DNA of 64,000 bases from the NCBI GenBank assembly GCA_016286385.1, contig JAEESO010000006.1:34659-98658 (forward strand). The letters run 5' to 3'. Within the stretch, counting starts at the first letter, position 1. Every line of letters starts with the position of its first letter. A program made the translations under genes and the position numbers. The notes beneath the pieces were generated by a model. It searched no databases and had not been told where the DNA came from. It saw only the letters and a program-made list of their open reading frames with translations. Shown piece after piece: positions 1-7,165 of this stretch. This DNA is from Bacteroidales bacterium. GTDB lineage: Bacteria > Bacteroidota > Bacteroidia > Bacteroidales > UBA932.

Positions 1-2
1 AT

Positions 3-584
3 CCCGCGGCGGCGTGCCGTCCGTTTGACCGTGACCGTGACGGCCTTGTGCCCGGAGGCGGCGCTGCAACCGTGATCCTTGAAAGCTATGAGCACGCCGT
101 TAAGCGCGGTGCTCCAATCATCGCTGAAGTCCTTGGATATGGCTTCAGCGCCAACGGAGACCATATTTCCTCCCCCAACGTTGACGGCCCGGCCCGTTCC
201 CTTGAGATGGCAATCCGCCGCGCGGGAATCGGCCTTAAGGAGATTGGCTACGTGAATGCACATGCAACTTCCACGCACGTGGGGGACGCCAACGAGGCCA
301 AGGCCCTGTTCCGCGTCCTTGGTGAGAAGACCGTTCCCATCACGTCCACAAAGAGCCAGACCGGCCACGAGATGTGGATGGCGGGGGCATCGGAGGTCAT
401 CTACTCCATTCTTATGATGAAAAACGACTTCATCGCCGGCAACATCAACTTTGAGAATCCCGACGAAGATTCCTGCCACCTCTGGATACCCGGAGAGACC
501 ATCCCCGCTCACTTCGATACCTTCCTTTCCAATTCCTTCGGTTTTGGCGGAACCAACTCCACCCTTATCGTAAGGAATGTCTAA
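3..584 (+). CDS. Beta-ketoacyl-ACP synthase (KAS II/FabF-type), C-terminal part, 5' end outside window
   Basis: Condenses acyl-ACP with malonyl-ACP in fatty-acid or polyene chain extension. The frame is open from the window edge, so only the last 193 residues are visible. The first visible residues (CRPFDRDRDGLVPGGGA) are the usual KAS segment after the nucleophile loop; the catalytic cysteine itself lies upstream. Both catalytic histidines are present, in NAHATST (about residue 87 of the visible part) and TGHEMWMAGA (about residue 122), and the C terminus has the typical SFGFGGTN. It overlaps the following oxidoreductase gene by 8 nt and heads a tightly coupled KS-oxidoreductase-ketoreductase set. 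That context suggests a secondary fatty-acid-like pathway such as aryl polyene synthesis rather than the housekeeping fabF, but the decisive upstream genes are not visible. Confidence 0.93.
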   Translation, partial: PAAACRPFDRDRDGLVPGGGAATVILESYEHAVKRGAPIIAEVLGYGFSANGDHISSPNVDGPARSLEMAIRRAGIGLKEIGYVNAHATSTHVGDANEAKALFRVLGEKTVPITSTKSQTGHEMWMAGASEVIYSILMMKNDFIAGNINFENPDEDSCHLWIPGETIPAHFDTFLSNSFGFGGTNSTLIVRNV

Positions 585-1530
585 GGACGTTATTATAGTA
601 GGCGCCGGCCTTGGCGGGCTTCTCTGTGGAAGGATACTTTCACGGAGGGGCTTTACCGTCACGGTGCTTGAGGCCGATTCTTTCCCCGGCGGCATCCTCC
701 ACGGCTTTGAGTGGGAGGGTGCAATGTGCGACAGAGGCTTCCACTCAGTGGGCGGCCTTGCCCCGGGAGAACCGCTGGAAAAGATCATCCGTCCGCTGGG
801 GCTCATGGACCTTCCGTGGTACAGGGCCGATTCCGATGAAGGCCTGGGCTTCCTGAGGCTGAACATGCGCTCTGACTTTGAGACAGAGCATATCCTGGGG
901 CCGTTTAAGAAGAGTACATGGCGCCTTGAAGGCGGTGGGACAACACTTTCCCTGGCCCTTGCCGAAGGCCTTGACATCCGATATGGCAAAAAGGTATCGG
1001 CCATTGAAAATCAGGTGGTTACATGTGAGGACGGCAGTTCTTTCAGGGCCGATTATGTGATCTCAGACCTCCATCCCGCAGTCACTATGGGGCTGGTCCG
1101 TGACCACGTGAGGCCGGCATATACTAAGCGTATTGCACGGCTCCAGAACGGCCCGGACATATTCTCCGTGCACTGCCTTATGGAGCCTGGGTGCGTGCCG
1201 TGGCAGAGCGGAGCCATTTTCCTTGACGGCTCCCTTATGATCCACTTCGACGAGCCCGGAACAAATGTCCTGGAACTGATGTGTTTTGGCCCGGGAAATC
1301 CTGAGGAGATGATTGAGCGTGCCGCAGTGCGGCTACCGGGGCTGAAGGTTCTCAAATACCACGCCCATCTCAACCAGGGATATGGCATCCAGAAGGCCTC
1401 CCACGCAGATTTTATCTCCGCTCAGACTCCTCTTCCATGGCTCTTCCTTACCGGCCAGAACCTGGGGCTCCACGGAATTTTGGGCACGGCTATATCGGCC
1501 CTCAATACTTGTAAAATGATTCAATTATGA
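577..1530 (+). CDS. FAD-dependent oxidoreductase, phytoene-desaturase-like
   Basis: A 317-residue NAD(P)/FAD-binding protein. The N terminus has the Rossmann dinucleotide motif VGAGLGGLLCG (residues 8-18), followed by E and the GG segment (EADSFPGG) typical of CrtI/phytoene desaturase-like amine-oxidase family flavoproteins. It is much shorter than carotenoid desaturases (about 490 residues), so the substrate domain is reduced. The start ATG overlaps the end of the ketosynthase gene, and its stop overlaps the start of the ketoreductase gene (ATGA), so the three are almost certainly co-translated. Related flavoproteins occur in aryl-polyene and flexirubin-type pigment clusters of Bacteroidetes; a role in modifying a polyene chain is inferred from this context only. 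Confidence 0.8.
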   Translation: MSKDVIIVGAGLGGLLCGRILSRRGFTVTVLEADSFPGGILHGFEWEGAMCDRGFHSVGGLAPGEPLEKIIRPLGLMDLPWYRADSDEGLGFLRLNMRSDFETEHILGPFKKSTWRLEGGGTTLSLALAEGLDIRYGKKVSAIENQVVTCEDGSSFRADYVISDLHPAVTMGLVRDHVRPAYTKRIARLQNGPDIFSVHCLMEPGCVPWQSGAIFLDGSLMIHFDEPGTNVLELMCFGPGNPEEMIERAAVRLPGLKVLKYHAHLNQGYGIQKASHADFISAQTPLPWLFLTGQNLGLHGILGTAISALNTCKMIQL

Positions 1531-2246
1531 AATATGCTTTAGTTACCGGCGGAAGCCGCGGAATTGGCCGCGCAATATGCGTCAAACTCCATCAGATGGG
1601 CTATGAGGTGCTCATCAACTACGTTTCCAACGATGCTGCGGCAAAGGAAACCCTTGGCCTCATCGAAGGCCACGGGGAACTCCTCCGCTTTGACGTATCG
1701 GATCCTGCGGCCGTTCAGGAGGCAATTTCCGGATGGCAGGCCGCACACCCCGGGGAATATATAGAGGTGCTTGTGAATAACGCCGGGGTTAGGAAGGACA
1801 ACCTCCTAATCTGGCTGGAACCTGCCGAGTGGTCCAAGGTCATTGACACCAACCTCAATTCCTGGTACTATGTCACCCGCGCGCTTCTTCAGCCAATGCT
1901 CCTCAAGAAGTTTGGCCGGATTATCAACGTGGCATCCCTCAGTGGCCTCAAGGGCCTTCCGGGGCAGACCAACTACTCTGCCGCAAAGGGCGGTATGATT
2001 GCCGCCACAAAGGCCCTGGCGCAGGAAGTGGCCCGTAAGAAAGTGACCGTGAACTGCGTGGCGCCGGGCTTCATCCGCACGGATATGGTGGAAGGCCTTG
2101 ACGAGGCTGCACTCAAGAAGGACATCCCCGCAGCACGCTTTGGAGAGCCTGAGGAAGTTGCCGCCCTGGTTGGCTTCCTTGCATCCCCGGATGCCGGCTA
2201 CATCAACGGAGAGACCATCTCCATCAACGGCGGGCTGTACACTTAA
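1527..2246 (+). CDS. fabG: 3-oxoacyl-ACP reductase (FabG-type SDR)
   Basis: Short-chain dehydrogenase/reductase of 239 residues that would reduce the 3-keto group made by the upstream ketosynthase using NADPH. The nucleotide-binding motif TGGSRGIG lies at residues 7-14, NNAG at 84-87, the catalytic serine in the NVASLSG segment near 137-139, and the YSAAK active site with Tyr150 and Lys154. The C terminus ends in the common NGGLYT form. The start codon overlaps the upstream stop by ATGA. It is the last gene of the operon and is followed directly by a 52-bp repeat array. It may be a pathway-specific copy rather than the central fabG. Confidence 0.92.
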   Translation: MKYALVTGGSRGIGRAICVKLHQMGYEVLINYVSNDAAAKETLGLIEGHGELLRFDVSDPAAVQEAISGWQAAHPGEYIEVLVNNAGVRKDNLLIWLEPAEWSKVIDTNLNSWYYVTRALLQPMLLKKFGRIINVASLSGLKGLPGQTNYSAAKGGMIAATKALAQEVARKKVTVNCVAPGFIRTDMVEGLDEAALKKDIPAARFGEPEEVAALVGFLASPDAGYINGETISINGGLYT

Positions 2247-2265
2247 TCATTGCGGTTCCCCTTTA

Positions 2266-2470
2266 GCATCTCTTCAGGACCAAAATTACGGGTTTTAGGG
2301 CTTGGTGCCGTGCTGAAGCATCCGTTGAAGACCGGAATTACGGGTTTTAGGGCCTCATCACGTGCTGGAGCACCCGTTGAAGACCGGAATTACGGGTTTT
2401 CGGTCCTCATCGCGTGCTGGAGCATCTCTTCAGGACCGGAATTACGTGATATAGGGCCTCATCAGATGCT
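2266..2470 (+). repeat. 52-bp tandem repeat array, copy 1
   Basis: Four consecutive units begin with accgga- or accaaa-type starts at 2279, 2331, 2383 and 2435, exactly 52 bp apart, after a partial unit at 2266-2278. A unit reads roughly: accggaattacgggttttag, then ggcctcatcacgtgctggag, then catccgttgaag. Each unit holds the imperfect palindrome CCGnAATTnCGG and CACGTG. The last unit differs in a fixed way (cgtgat...cagatgct instead of cgggtt...cacgtgct). The array lies between fabG and the 3' end of the RAYT gene. The unit length is not a multiple of three, so it is not a coding repeat. Confidence 0.95.
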
Positions 2471-3397
2471 AGGTTTTTTTCGTCGGCCGTAATCTTTTGA
2501 ATTTAGGAACTGCTTTATGACGTATTCCTGAACGCCCAGGACACGGGCAAGATGATAAGGAGTTATATCGTAATGGGCATTCACCTTCACGGCAAGTTCT
2601 CCTTTTTGTTCTGTTGTTAGTTTTTCTATTGATAAACCGGGATAATCCTCATTGAGTTGCCGAAGGATTATGTCTTTCGCCTCCTGAAAACTCCACGTGA
2701 GTGTTTCTCCAACCGATTTTGAGATCTTGACAACCGCTTCATATTCTTTCACAAGAGCCGCCATATAATCTTTTACGGTAGGAAACAGATCCAGGACCTT
2801 GTCTGTCCTTACAAAACTGGCAGGCAGTATGCCAAGTTGCGGATGAATCTCCCAGTCTGACGGCAATTTGATCCTGGAACCAACAATTTTCTCAATATCC
2901 CTCACTTTCATATCTTTCACCTTGGTTCCGCGAATGAAATCGGCAAACTGGTTATATACAAGGTATCCGGTTCCCCATAAATGACCTACCGGGGTACATT
3001 CTCCTTTCTCATATTTGTTTCTGGCCAGATAAACTATAAGGTCTTTCAGGGCACTTCTGTTTTCAACGGGGACCAGTTTGAACCAATAACTGTCCGGAGG
3101 TACCACGTATCCATCTTCTTTGAGTCGCTTTCTGATACGTTCCATAATGAAAAAGAAAGAGTCAAGGCACTGCTCACCGGTACCGCATATCGCAATATGG
3201 ATATGGTTGGGCATAAGTTCAAATGAAATGATCTTTACTCCGAATTTTAATGTAAGAAGGGCAATGGTGCACATTCCATAGGCAAACTGTTCAATAGTGT
3301 TGAACAAATTACCGCCGGACCAGCCGTCCGTGCAAAGATGATAATAGCCGTTAGGGTAAGAGCGATACTCTAAGATTTGTTTTTGTCTTGAATCCAT
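2462..3397 (-). CDS. REP-associated tyrosine transposase (RAYT / TnpA_REP-like, Y1 family)
   Basis: 311 residues. The N-terminal half is an IS200/IS605-like Y1 transposase domain: the metal-binding HUH motif is in LMPNHIHIAI (His65 and His67), and the candidate nucleophile tyrosine is in the helix IVYLARNKYE (Tyr123 or Tyr129), the position used in RAYTs. The C-terminal part (about 185-311) looks like a helical DNA-binding extension, with a DYPGLS...HYDITPYHLARVLG segment resembling a helix-turn-helix. The gene has no IS-type ends; instead identical-orientation 52-bp repeat arrays sit on both sides, the usual arrangement for a RAYT and its REP-type targets. Its last codons and stop (PSI-stop) are made from the terminal repeat unit of array 1. 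RAYTs cut and join single-stranded REP DNA; here that is inferred from homology. Confidence 0.85.
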   Translation of the reverse strand: MDSRQKQILEYRSYPNGYYHLCTDGWSGGNLFNTIEQFAYGMCTIALLTLKFGVKIISFELMPNHIHIAICGTGEQCLDSFFFIMERIRKRLKEDGYVVPPDSYWFKLVPVENRSALKDLIVYLARNKYEKGECTPVGHLWGTGYLVYNQFADFIRGTKVKDMKVRDIEKIVGSRIKLPSDWEIHPQLGILPASFVRTDKVLDLFPTVKDYMAALVKEYEAVVKISKSVGETLTWSFQEAKDIILRQLNEDYPGLSIEKLTTEQKGELAVKVNAHYDITPYHLARVLGVQEYVIKQFLNSKDYGRRKKPSI

Positions 3398-3590
3398 AGC
3401 AAAATCTGTTTTATGTAAAAAAACTTGCTATGAATGCGCTCCGCTCCACAAATATCCAAATAATTATCCGTTTAAAAAAGTGTTAAACGTTTATTTTGCA
3501 AAAATTGCTTTTTACATATCTGTAGGCGCGTTTTTTAAAATGATAAACACTCAAAAAATGCACATTTTTGATTCGTTTTTTGCATTTTTG
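3398..3590. other. A+T-rich non-coding upstream region of the RAYT gene
   Basis: No convincing gene. The segment is much richer in A+T than its neighbours. A 9-bp inverted repeat, AAAAATGCA at 3554-3562 and TGCATTTTT at 3581-3589, lies just before the second repeat array. The RAYT promoter should lie here, but I see no clear TAnnTTTG box on the minus strand. Confidence 0.5.
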
Positions 3591-3826
3591 GGGACCAGGT
3601 CACGCGCTGGAACACACACTCAGGACCGGAATTGTGGGTTTTAGGTCCTCATCACGTGCTGAAGCATCTCTCCAGGACCGGAATTACGGGTTTTAGGGCC
3701 TCATCACGTGCTGGAGCATCCGTTGAAGACCGGAATTGTGGTTTTCCGGTCCTCATCACGTGCTGGAGCATCCGTTGAAGACCGGAATTGCGTGATTTAG
3801 GGCCTCACCAGATGCTGGCGGGGCTG
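3591..3826 (+). repeat. 52-bp tandem repeat array, copy 2
   Basis: Same repeat and same orientation as the array at 2266-2470. Units start at 3625, 3677, 3729 and 3781 (spacing 52 bp), preceded by a degenerate partial unit from 3591. The last unit again carries the terminal variant (cgtgatttag...ccagatgct). It lies between the RAYT upstream region and the 3' end of the aminotransferase gene. Confidence 0.95.
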
Positions 3827-3850
3827 AGACGTTGCGGCGCGGTGAAAAAA

Positions 3851-5050
3851 TTATATCTCCCGGTGATTGTAGGCCTTCAGGGCACCTCTTATTAGCATGA
3901 GGCTGCGCTGGAGGTCTTCTTTGCACAGGACATAGGCAAGGCGCACCTGGTTTCGGCCAAGGTCCGGGTTGCGGTAGAATCCGGCAGCGGGGGCCATCAT
4001 CACGGTTTCGCCGTCCATGCGGAAGTCCGTGAGGCACCAGCGGCAGAAATCCTCGGCATCGGCCACAGGAAGGCTGGCTACGGTATAGAACGCGCCATGG
4101 GGCATGGGGGAGTACACTCCCGGAATGCTGTTGAGGCCCTTTATGAAGAAATCTCTCCTGGACTTGTACTCATTGTAACTCTCACGGGAATACTCCTCAG
4201 TGCCTTCAATTGAGGCCTCGGCCACAATCTGGCCAAGGAGCGGCGGACTCAGGCGGGCCTGGCAGTATTTCATCACGGTGTCGTAAACCAGGCGGTTCTT
4301 GGTCACAATCATACCAATGCGGATACCGCACTCGGAGTACCTCTTACTCACGGAATCAATGAGGATGGCGTTTTCAGGAATGCCAAGGCTCATAACGCTC
4401 ACGTAAGGCTCGTCCGTGTACACAAACTCACGGTAAACCTCGTCGGAAATAAGGTAGAGGTCATATTTGAGGACCAGCTCCTTGATCTTCTGGAGGTCTT
4501 CCGGGGAATAGACGGCGCCCGTAGGGTTGCCGGGGTTGCACAGCAGGATAGCGCGTGTCTTAGGCGTAATAACCTCTTCAAAAGCTTCCATGGGTGGCAG
4601 CTTGAAGCCGTCCTCAATATAGGAAGTGACGGTTTTCACCACAATGCCGGCCGTGACCGCAAATGAGATGTAGTTGGCGTAGCCGGGCTCCACCATGATC
4701 ATCTCATCGCCGGGGTTCATGCACGCAAGGAACGTGAGGAGAATGCCCTCAGAGCCGCCCGCGGTGACAATGATGTTCTCCGGGGCGATGTCATTGATGC
4801 CAAACTTGGAATAGTATCCAACCAGTTTCTGCCTGAGGCCGATAAACCCTTCGGAAGGACTGTACTCAAGGGTTTTGCGGTCAATATTTTTCAGGGCATC
4901 CAGGGCCTTCTGCGGGGTAGGAAGATCCGGCTGGCCGATATTGAGGTGGTACACTTTCACGCCCTGGCGCTTGGCTTCATTGGCCAGCGGGGCAAGTTTA
5001 CGTATTGGGGACGACGGCATCTCAAGGCCGCGGCGTGATATCTTGGGCAT
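3851..5050 (-). CDS. Pyridoxal-phosphate aminotransferase, class I/II (aspartate aminotransferase-like)
   Basis: 399 residues, full length for fold-type I aminotransferases. The substrate loop NIGQPDLPTP is near residues 37-46, the PLP-contacting CNPGNPTG at 171-178, ISDEVY at 201-206 with the ring-nitrogen Asp203, and the Schiff-base lysine in SVSKRYSECG (Lys236). The SKRYSECGIRIG form is common in Bacteroidetes enzymes annotated as aspartate or aromatic aminotransferases; the exact amino donor cannot be read from the sequence. The gene starts 6 nt after the stop of the ROK regulator gene on the same strand, so the two are probably one transcript. Confidence 0.92.
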   Translation of the reverse strand: MPKISRRGLEMPSSPIRKLAPLANEAKRQGVKVYHLNIGQPDLPTPQKALDALKNIDRKTLEYSPSEGFIGLRQKLVGYYSKFGINDIAPENIIVTAGGSEGILLTFLACMNPGDEMIMVEPGYANYISFAVTAGIVVKTVTSYIEDGFKLPPMEAFEEVITPKTRAILLCNPGNPTGAVYSPEDLQKIKELVLKYDLYLISDEVYREFVYTDEPYVSVMSLGIPENAILIDSVSKRYSECGIRIGMIVTKNRLVYDTVMKYCQARLSPPLLGQIVAEASIEGTEEYSRESYNEYKSRRDFFIKGLNSIPGVYSPMPHGAFYTVASLPVADAEDFCRWCLTDFRMDGETVMMAPAAGFYRNPDLGRNQVRLAYVLCKEDLQRSLMLIRGALKAYNHREI

Positions 5051-5056
5051 AGTAGT

Positions 5057-6259
5057 TTACAGGATTCCAAGCATACGGCTGCGGACAAGGAGGGCTGCTC
5101 CGGTTGGAGCGGCTTTCTGGCGCAGCTGGGTGAGTTTTATGGATGTGTCTTTGTTTGCGATGTTAAGGACGTGGCGCTTGATGGCGGTGTGGATGGGGAG
5201 CATGAGGTAATCTCCTGCGGCAACAGCAACCTTTCCGCCAATAACCACAAGTTCCGGATTGAAGATGTTGATTAGGCCCGCAAGGCCGCGGCCAAGGTTG
5301 AGGCCAAGTTTCTCCACAACTTCAATTGCAAGGCTGTCCTCGTTCTTGATGGCCTGGAAGATGTCGTTGAGGTTCACCTTGCCATCGGCCTTGAATTTGG
5401 CCGCAAGGGAAGATGCCCTTCCGCTCTGGAGTTTCTCTACCATCTTCCTCACAAGGGCGCTTCCCGAGGCTCCGGTTTCCAGGCAGCCTACTTTACCGCA
5501 CCGGCACATTATACCGTTATCCAGGAGAGGGAAGTGGCCGAACTCTCCGCTGTACCCGGAGGTTCCGCAGTAGAGGCGTCCGCCAAGGATCATGCCCATA
5601 CCAAGACCCCAACTTACGTTGACATACAGCATGTTTTTCTCTTTGAGGCCGCCGCCAAGATACTCTCCGTAGGTCATGGCGCGGGAGTCGTTCTCAAGCA
5701 CCACATGAAGGTTAAGGTCTTCCTGGAGGATTTGGCTGATGGGGCGTTTGTCGTCAAAGGAATACAGGTTTGAATAGCCTGTGACGGGGTTTACGCGCCC
5801 CGGGATGCTTACTCCAAGGCCCATGAGTTTATTCCAGGGGATGTCTGTTCCGCTCATGAAATCGCGGATGGATGCTGCCAGCCTGTGCACGGATTCTTCG
5901 TTGGCCTCAAGGCTCATGGGGATGTCGTCCTTGAAGACCTTCAGGCCGCCCTTGAAGTCCGTGATGGCCATACTGGCGTGGGTGTTTCGGATGTCAACGC
6001 CCATGAAATAGCCGGCCTCCGGATTTAGGCCATAGATGGAGGGACGTCTGCCGCCTGAAGTTCCAGACTTTCCCAGGTCTATCATGAAGCCCTCTTCCAT
6101 AAGTTCACCTATGAGTTTGGTGGCGGTGGGCACAGATGCGCCTATAGCTTCACTTATGGCCGATATGCTATGTTCACCATGCTCTATGCACAGATAGAGT
6201 ATTTGCTTTTTTAGAAGGGAGTTCTTTGTGTCTTTTTTCTCCAGGAACGTCTCTCTCAT
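5057..6259 (-). CDS. ROK-family transcriptional regulator
   Basis: 400 residues: an N-terminal winged helix-turn-helix (about 15-70, ending in GTSGGRRPS as in NagC/XylR-type repressors) fused to a ROK sugar-kinase-like domain. The ROK zinc site is intact, with His242 and the cysteines of MCRCGKVGCLE (252, 254, 259). A glycine-rich phosphate loop (VSWGLGMGMILGG) is also present. Such proteins usually repress sugar-uptake or catabolic genes and are released by a sugar ligand. Its own promoter faces away from the membrane-sensor/TrkH operon, with only about 90 bp between the two starts, so it could regulate both directions. The ligand is unknown. Confidence 0.88.
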   Translation of the reverse strand: MRETFLEKKDTKNSLLKKQILYLCIEHGEHSISAISEAIGASVPTATKLIGELMEEGFMIDLGKSGTSGGRRPSIYGLNPEAGYFMGVDIRNTHASMAITDFKGGLKVFKDDIPMSLEANEESVHRLAASIRDFMSGTDIPWNKLMGLGVSIPGRVNPVTGYSNLYSFDDKRPISQILQEDLNLHVVLENDSRAMTYGEYLGGGLKEKNMLYVNVSWGLGMGMILGGRLYCGTSGYSGEFGHFPLLDNGIMCRCGKVGCLETGASGSALVRKMVEKLQSGRASSLAAKFKADGKVNLNDIFQAIKNEDSLAIEVVEKLGLNLGRGLAGLINIFNPELVVIGGKVAVAAGDYLMLPIHTAIKRHVLNIANKDTSIKLTQLRQKAAPTGAALLVRSRMLGIL

Positions 6260-6281
6260 GGCTAAAATTTTATTAACAACG

Positions 6282-6289
6282 CAAAGATA
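6282..6289 (-). promoter_or_regulatory. Predicted -7 box for the ROK gene
   Basis: Reads TATCTTTG on the minus strand, an exact match to the Bacteroidetes TAnnTTTG element, 23 nt upstream of the ROK start codon. Confidence 0.6.
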
Positions 6290-6329
6290 AGAAAAAATTT
6301 TTAAAAATAACGATTAGAGAAAAAATATG

Positions 6330-6337
6330 TATCTTTG
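6330..6337 (+). promoter_or_regulatory. Predicted -7 box for the sensor/TrkH operon
   Basis: Reads TATCTTTG, 10 nt before the ATG at 6347. This implies a very short or nearly leaderless transcript. Confidence 0.55.
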
Positions 6338-6346
6338 TAACCTATT

Positions 6347-7165
6347 ATGTTTGTGAAACTGAAAAATTGGCTGCGGGAATACCGCCTCTCCCTCAGGATG
6401 AAGATGACGCTGTCTTTCAGCGCCATAGCGGTTGTGCTCCTGATGTCCAGCGTAATTTCCATACTGGAGTACAGGCACATGTCCAACTATGTTTCCACCA
6501 TGATCGCCAGCGATATCCGCAATATCCACGTCACCCAGAACATGGTTGACGCCGTGGATGCCTACAACCTCAGGATGCTGGCCGTGATTGGAGACGACGG
6601 CCTTAATTCCCTGCCAGATTTCAACCGCACGGAGTTCGTGAGCTACTGTGACTCCCTGCGCCAGTCTTTTGTAGCGGGTCCTCTGGCCGATTCCGTGGTG
6701 TACGCATATTCGGCCTATATGCTGGCTTCCCTTGAACTGGAAGATGTCCTTGAATCCAATTTCATAGACTCCCGGGACTGGTATTTCAACCGCCTGCAGC
6801 CCATATTCGGCCGCATGAGGGGGTATCTGGACAAGCTCAGCAGCGCAATGTACGCGGAGCTCCAGCAGAATTCCTCAGACTTTGACCGCGGCTTCTACCG
6901 CAGCATCATTCCCGGCGCCGTGGCCGTTTCCGTGGCCATACTTCTGGTATTCATGCTGCTGTTCTACATCATGGTTTACTACGTGAGGCCCATTTACGGG
7001 ATGCGTAACGCCCTGAGGGACTTCCTTCAGTTCCGTCACCGCTACACCTATGAGTTTGAAAACTCAGACCAGCTTGGCCAGCTCAACGAATCCGTAACCA
7101 ACCTGACGGAGGAGAACCGTAATCTGAGGCGGCGTATCTCTGAAATGAAGGAAAACGGCAAATGA
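6347..7165 (+). CDS. Two-TM membrane protein with periplasmic helical domain and HAMP-like segment
   Basis: 272 residues. A first transmembrane helix lies near 20-40 (LSFSAIAVVLLMSSVISIL), then a mostly helical extracytoplasmic region of about 140 residues that looks like a four-helix-bundle sensor, a second transmembrane helix near 185-208, and a short cytoplasmic HAMP-like and coiled-coil tail (about 210-272, ending NLTEENRNLRRRISEM). There is no kinase, cyclase or methyl-accepting output domain, so it is a sensor-shaped protein that must act through a partner. It overlaps trkH by 4 nt. A role in controlling potassium uptake is inferred from this coupling alone; I do not recognise a named family. 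Confidence 0.7.
   Translation: MFVKLKNWLREYRLSLRMKMTLSFSAIAVVLLMSSVISILEYRHMSNYVSTMIASDIRNIHVTQNMVDAVDAYNLRMLAVIGDDGLNSLPDFNRTEFVSYCDSLRQSFVAGPLADSVVYAYSAYMLASLELEDVLESNFIDSRDWYFNRLQPIFGRMRGYLDKLSSAMYAELQQNSSDFDRGFYRSIIPGAVAVSVAILLVFMLLFYIMVYYVRPIYGMRNALRDFLQFRHRYTYEFENSDQLGQLNESVTNLTEENRNLRRRISEMKENGK

Noticed and set aside
2250..2492. 80-codon frame across the 52-bp array
   Set aside because: The repeat period is not a multiple of three and the frame has no homology or start context; it is a chance open frame.
2266..3826. CRISPR array
   Set aside because: The 52-bp units are contiguous repeats with no unique spacers, and there are no cas genes.
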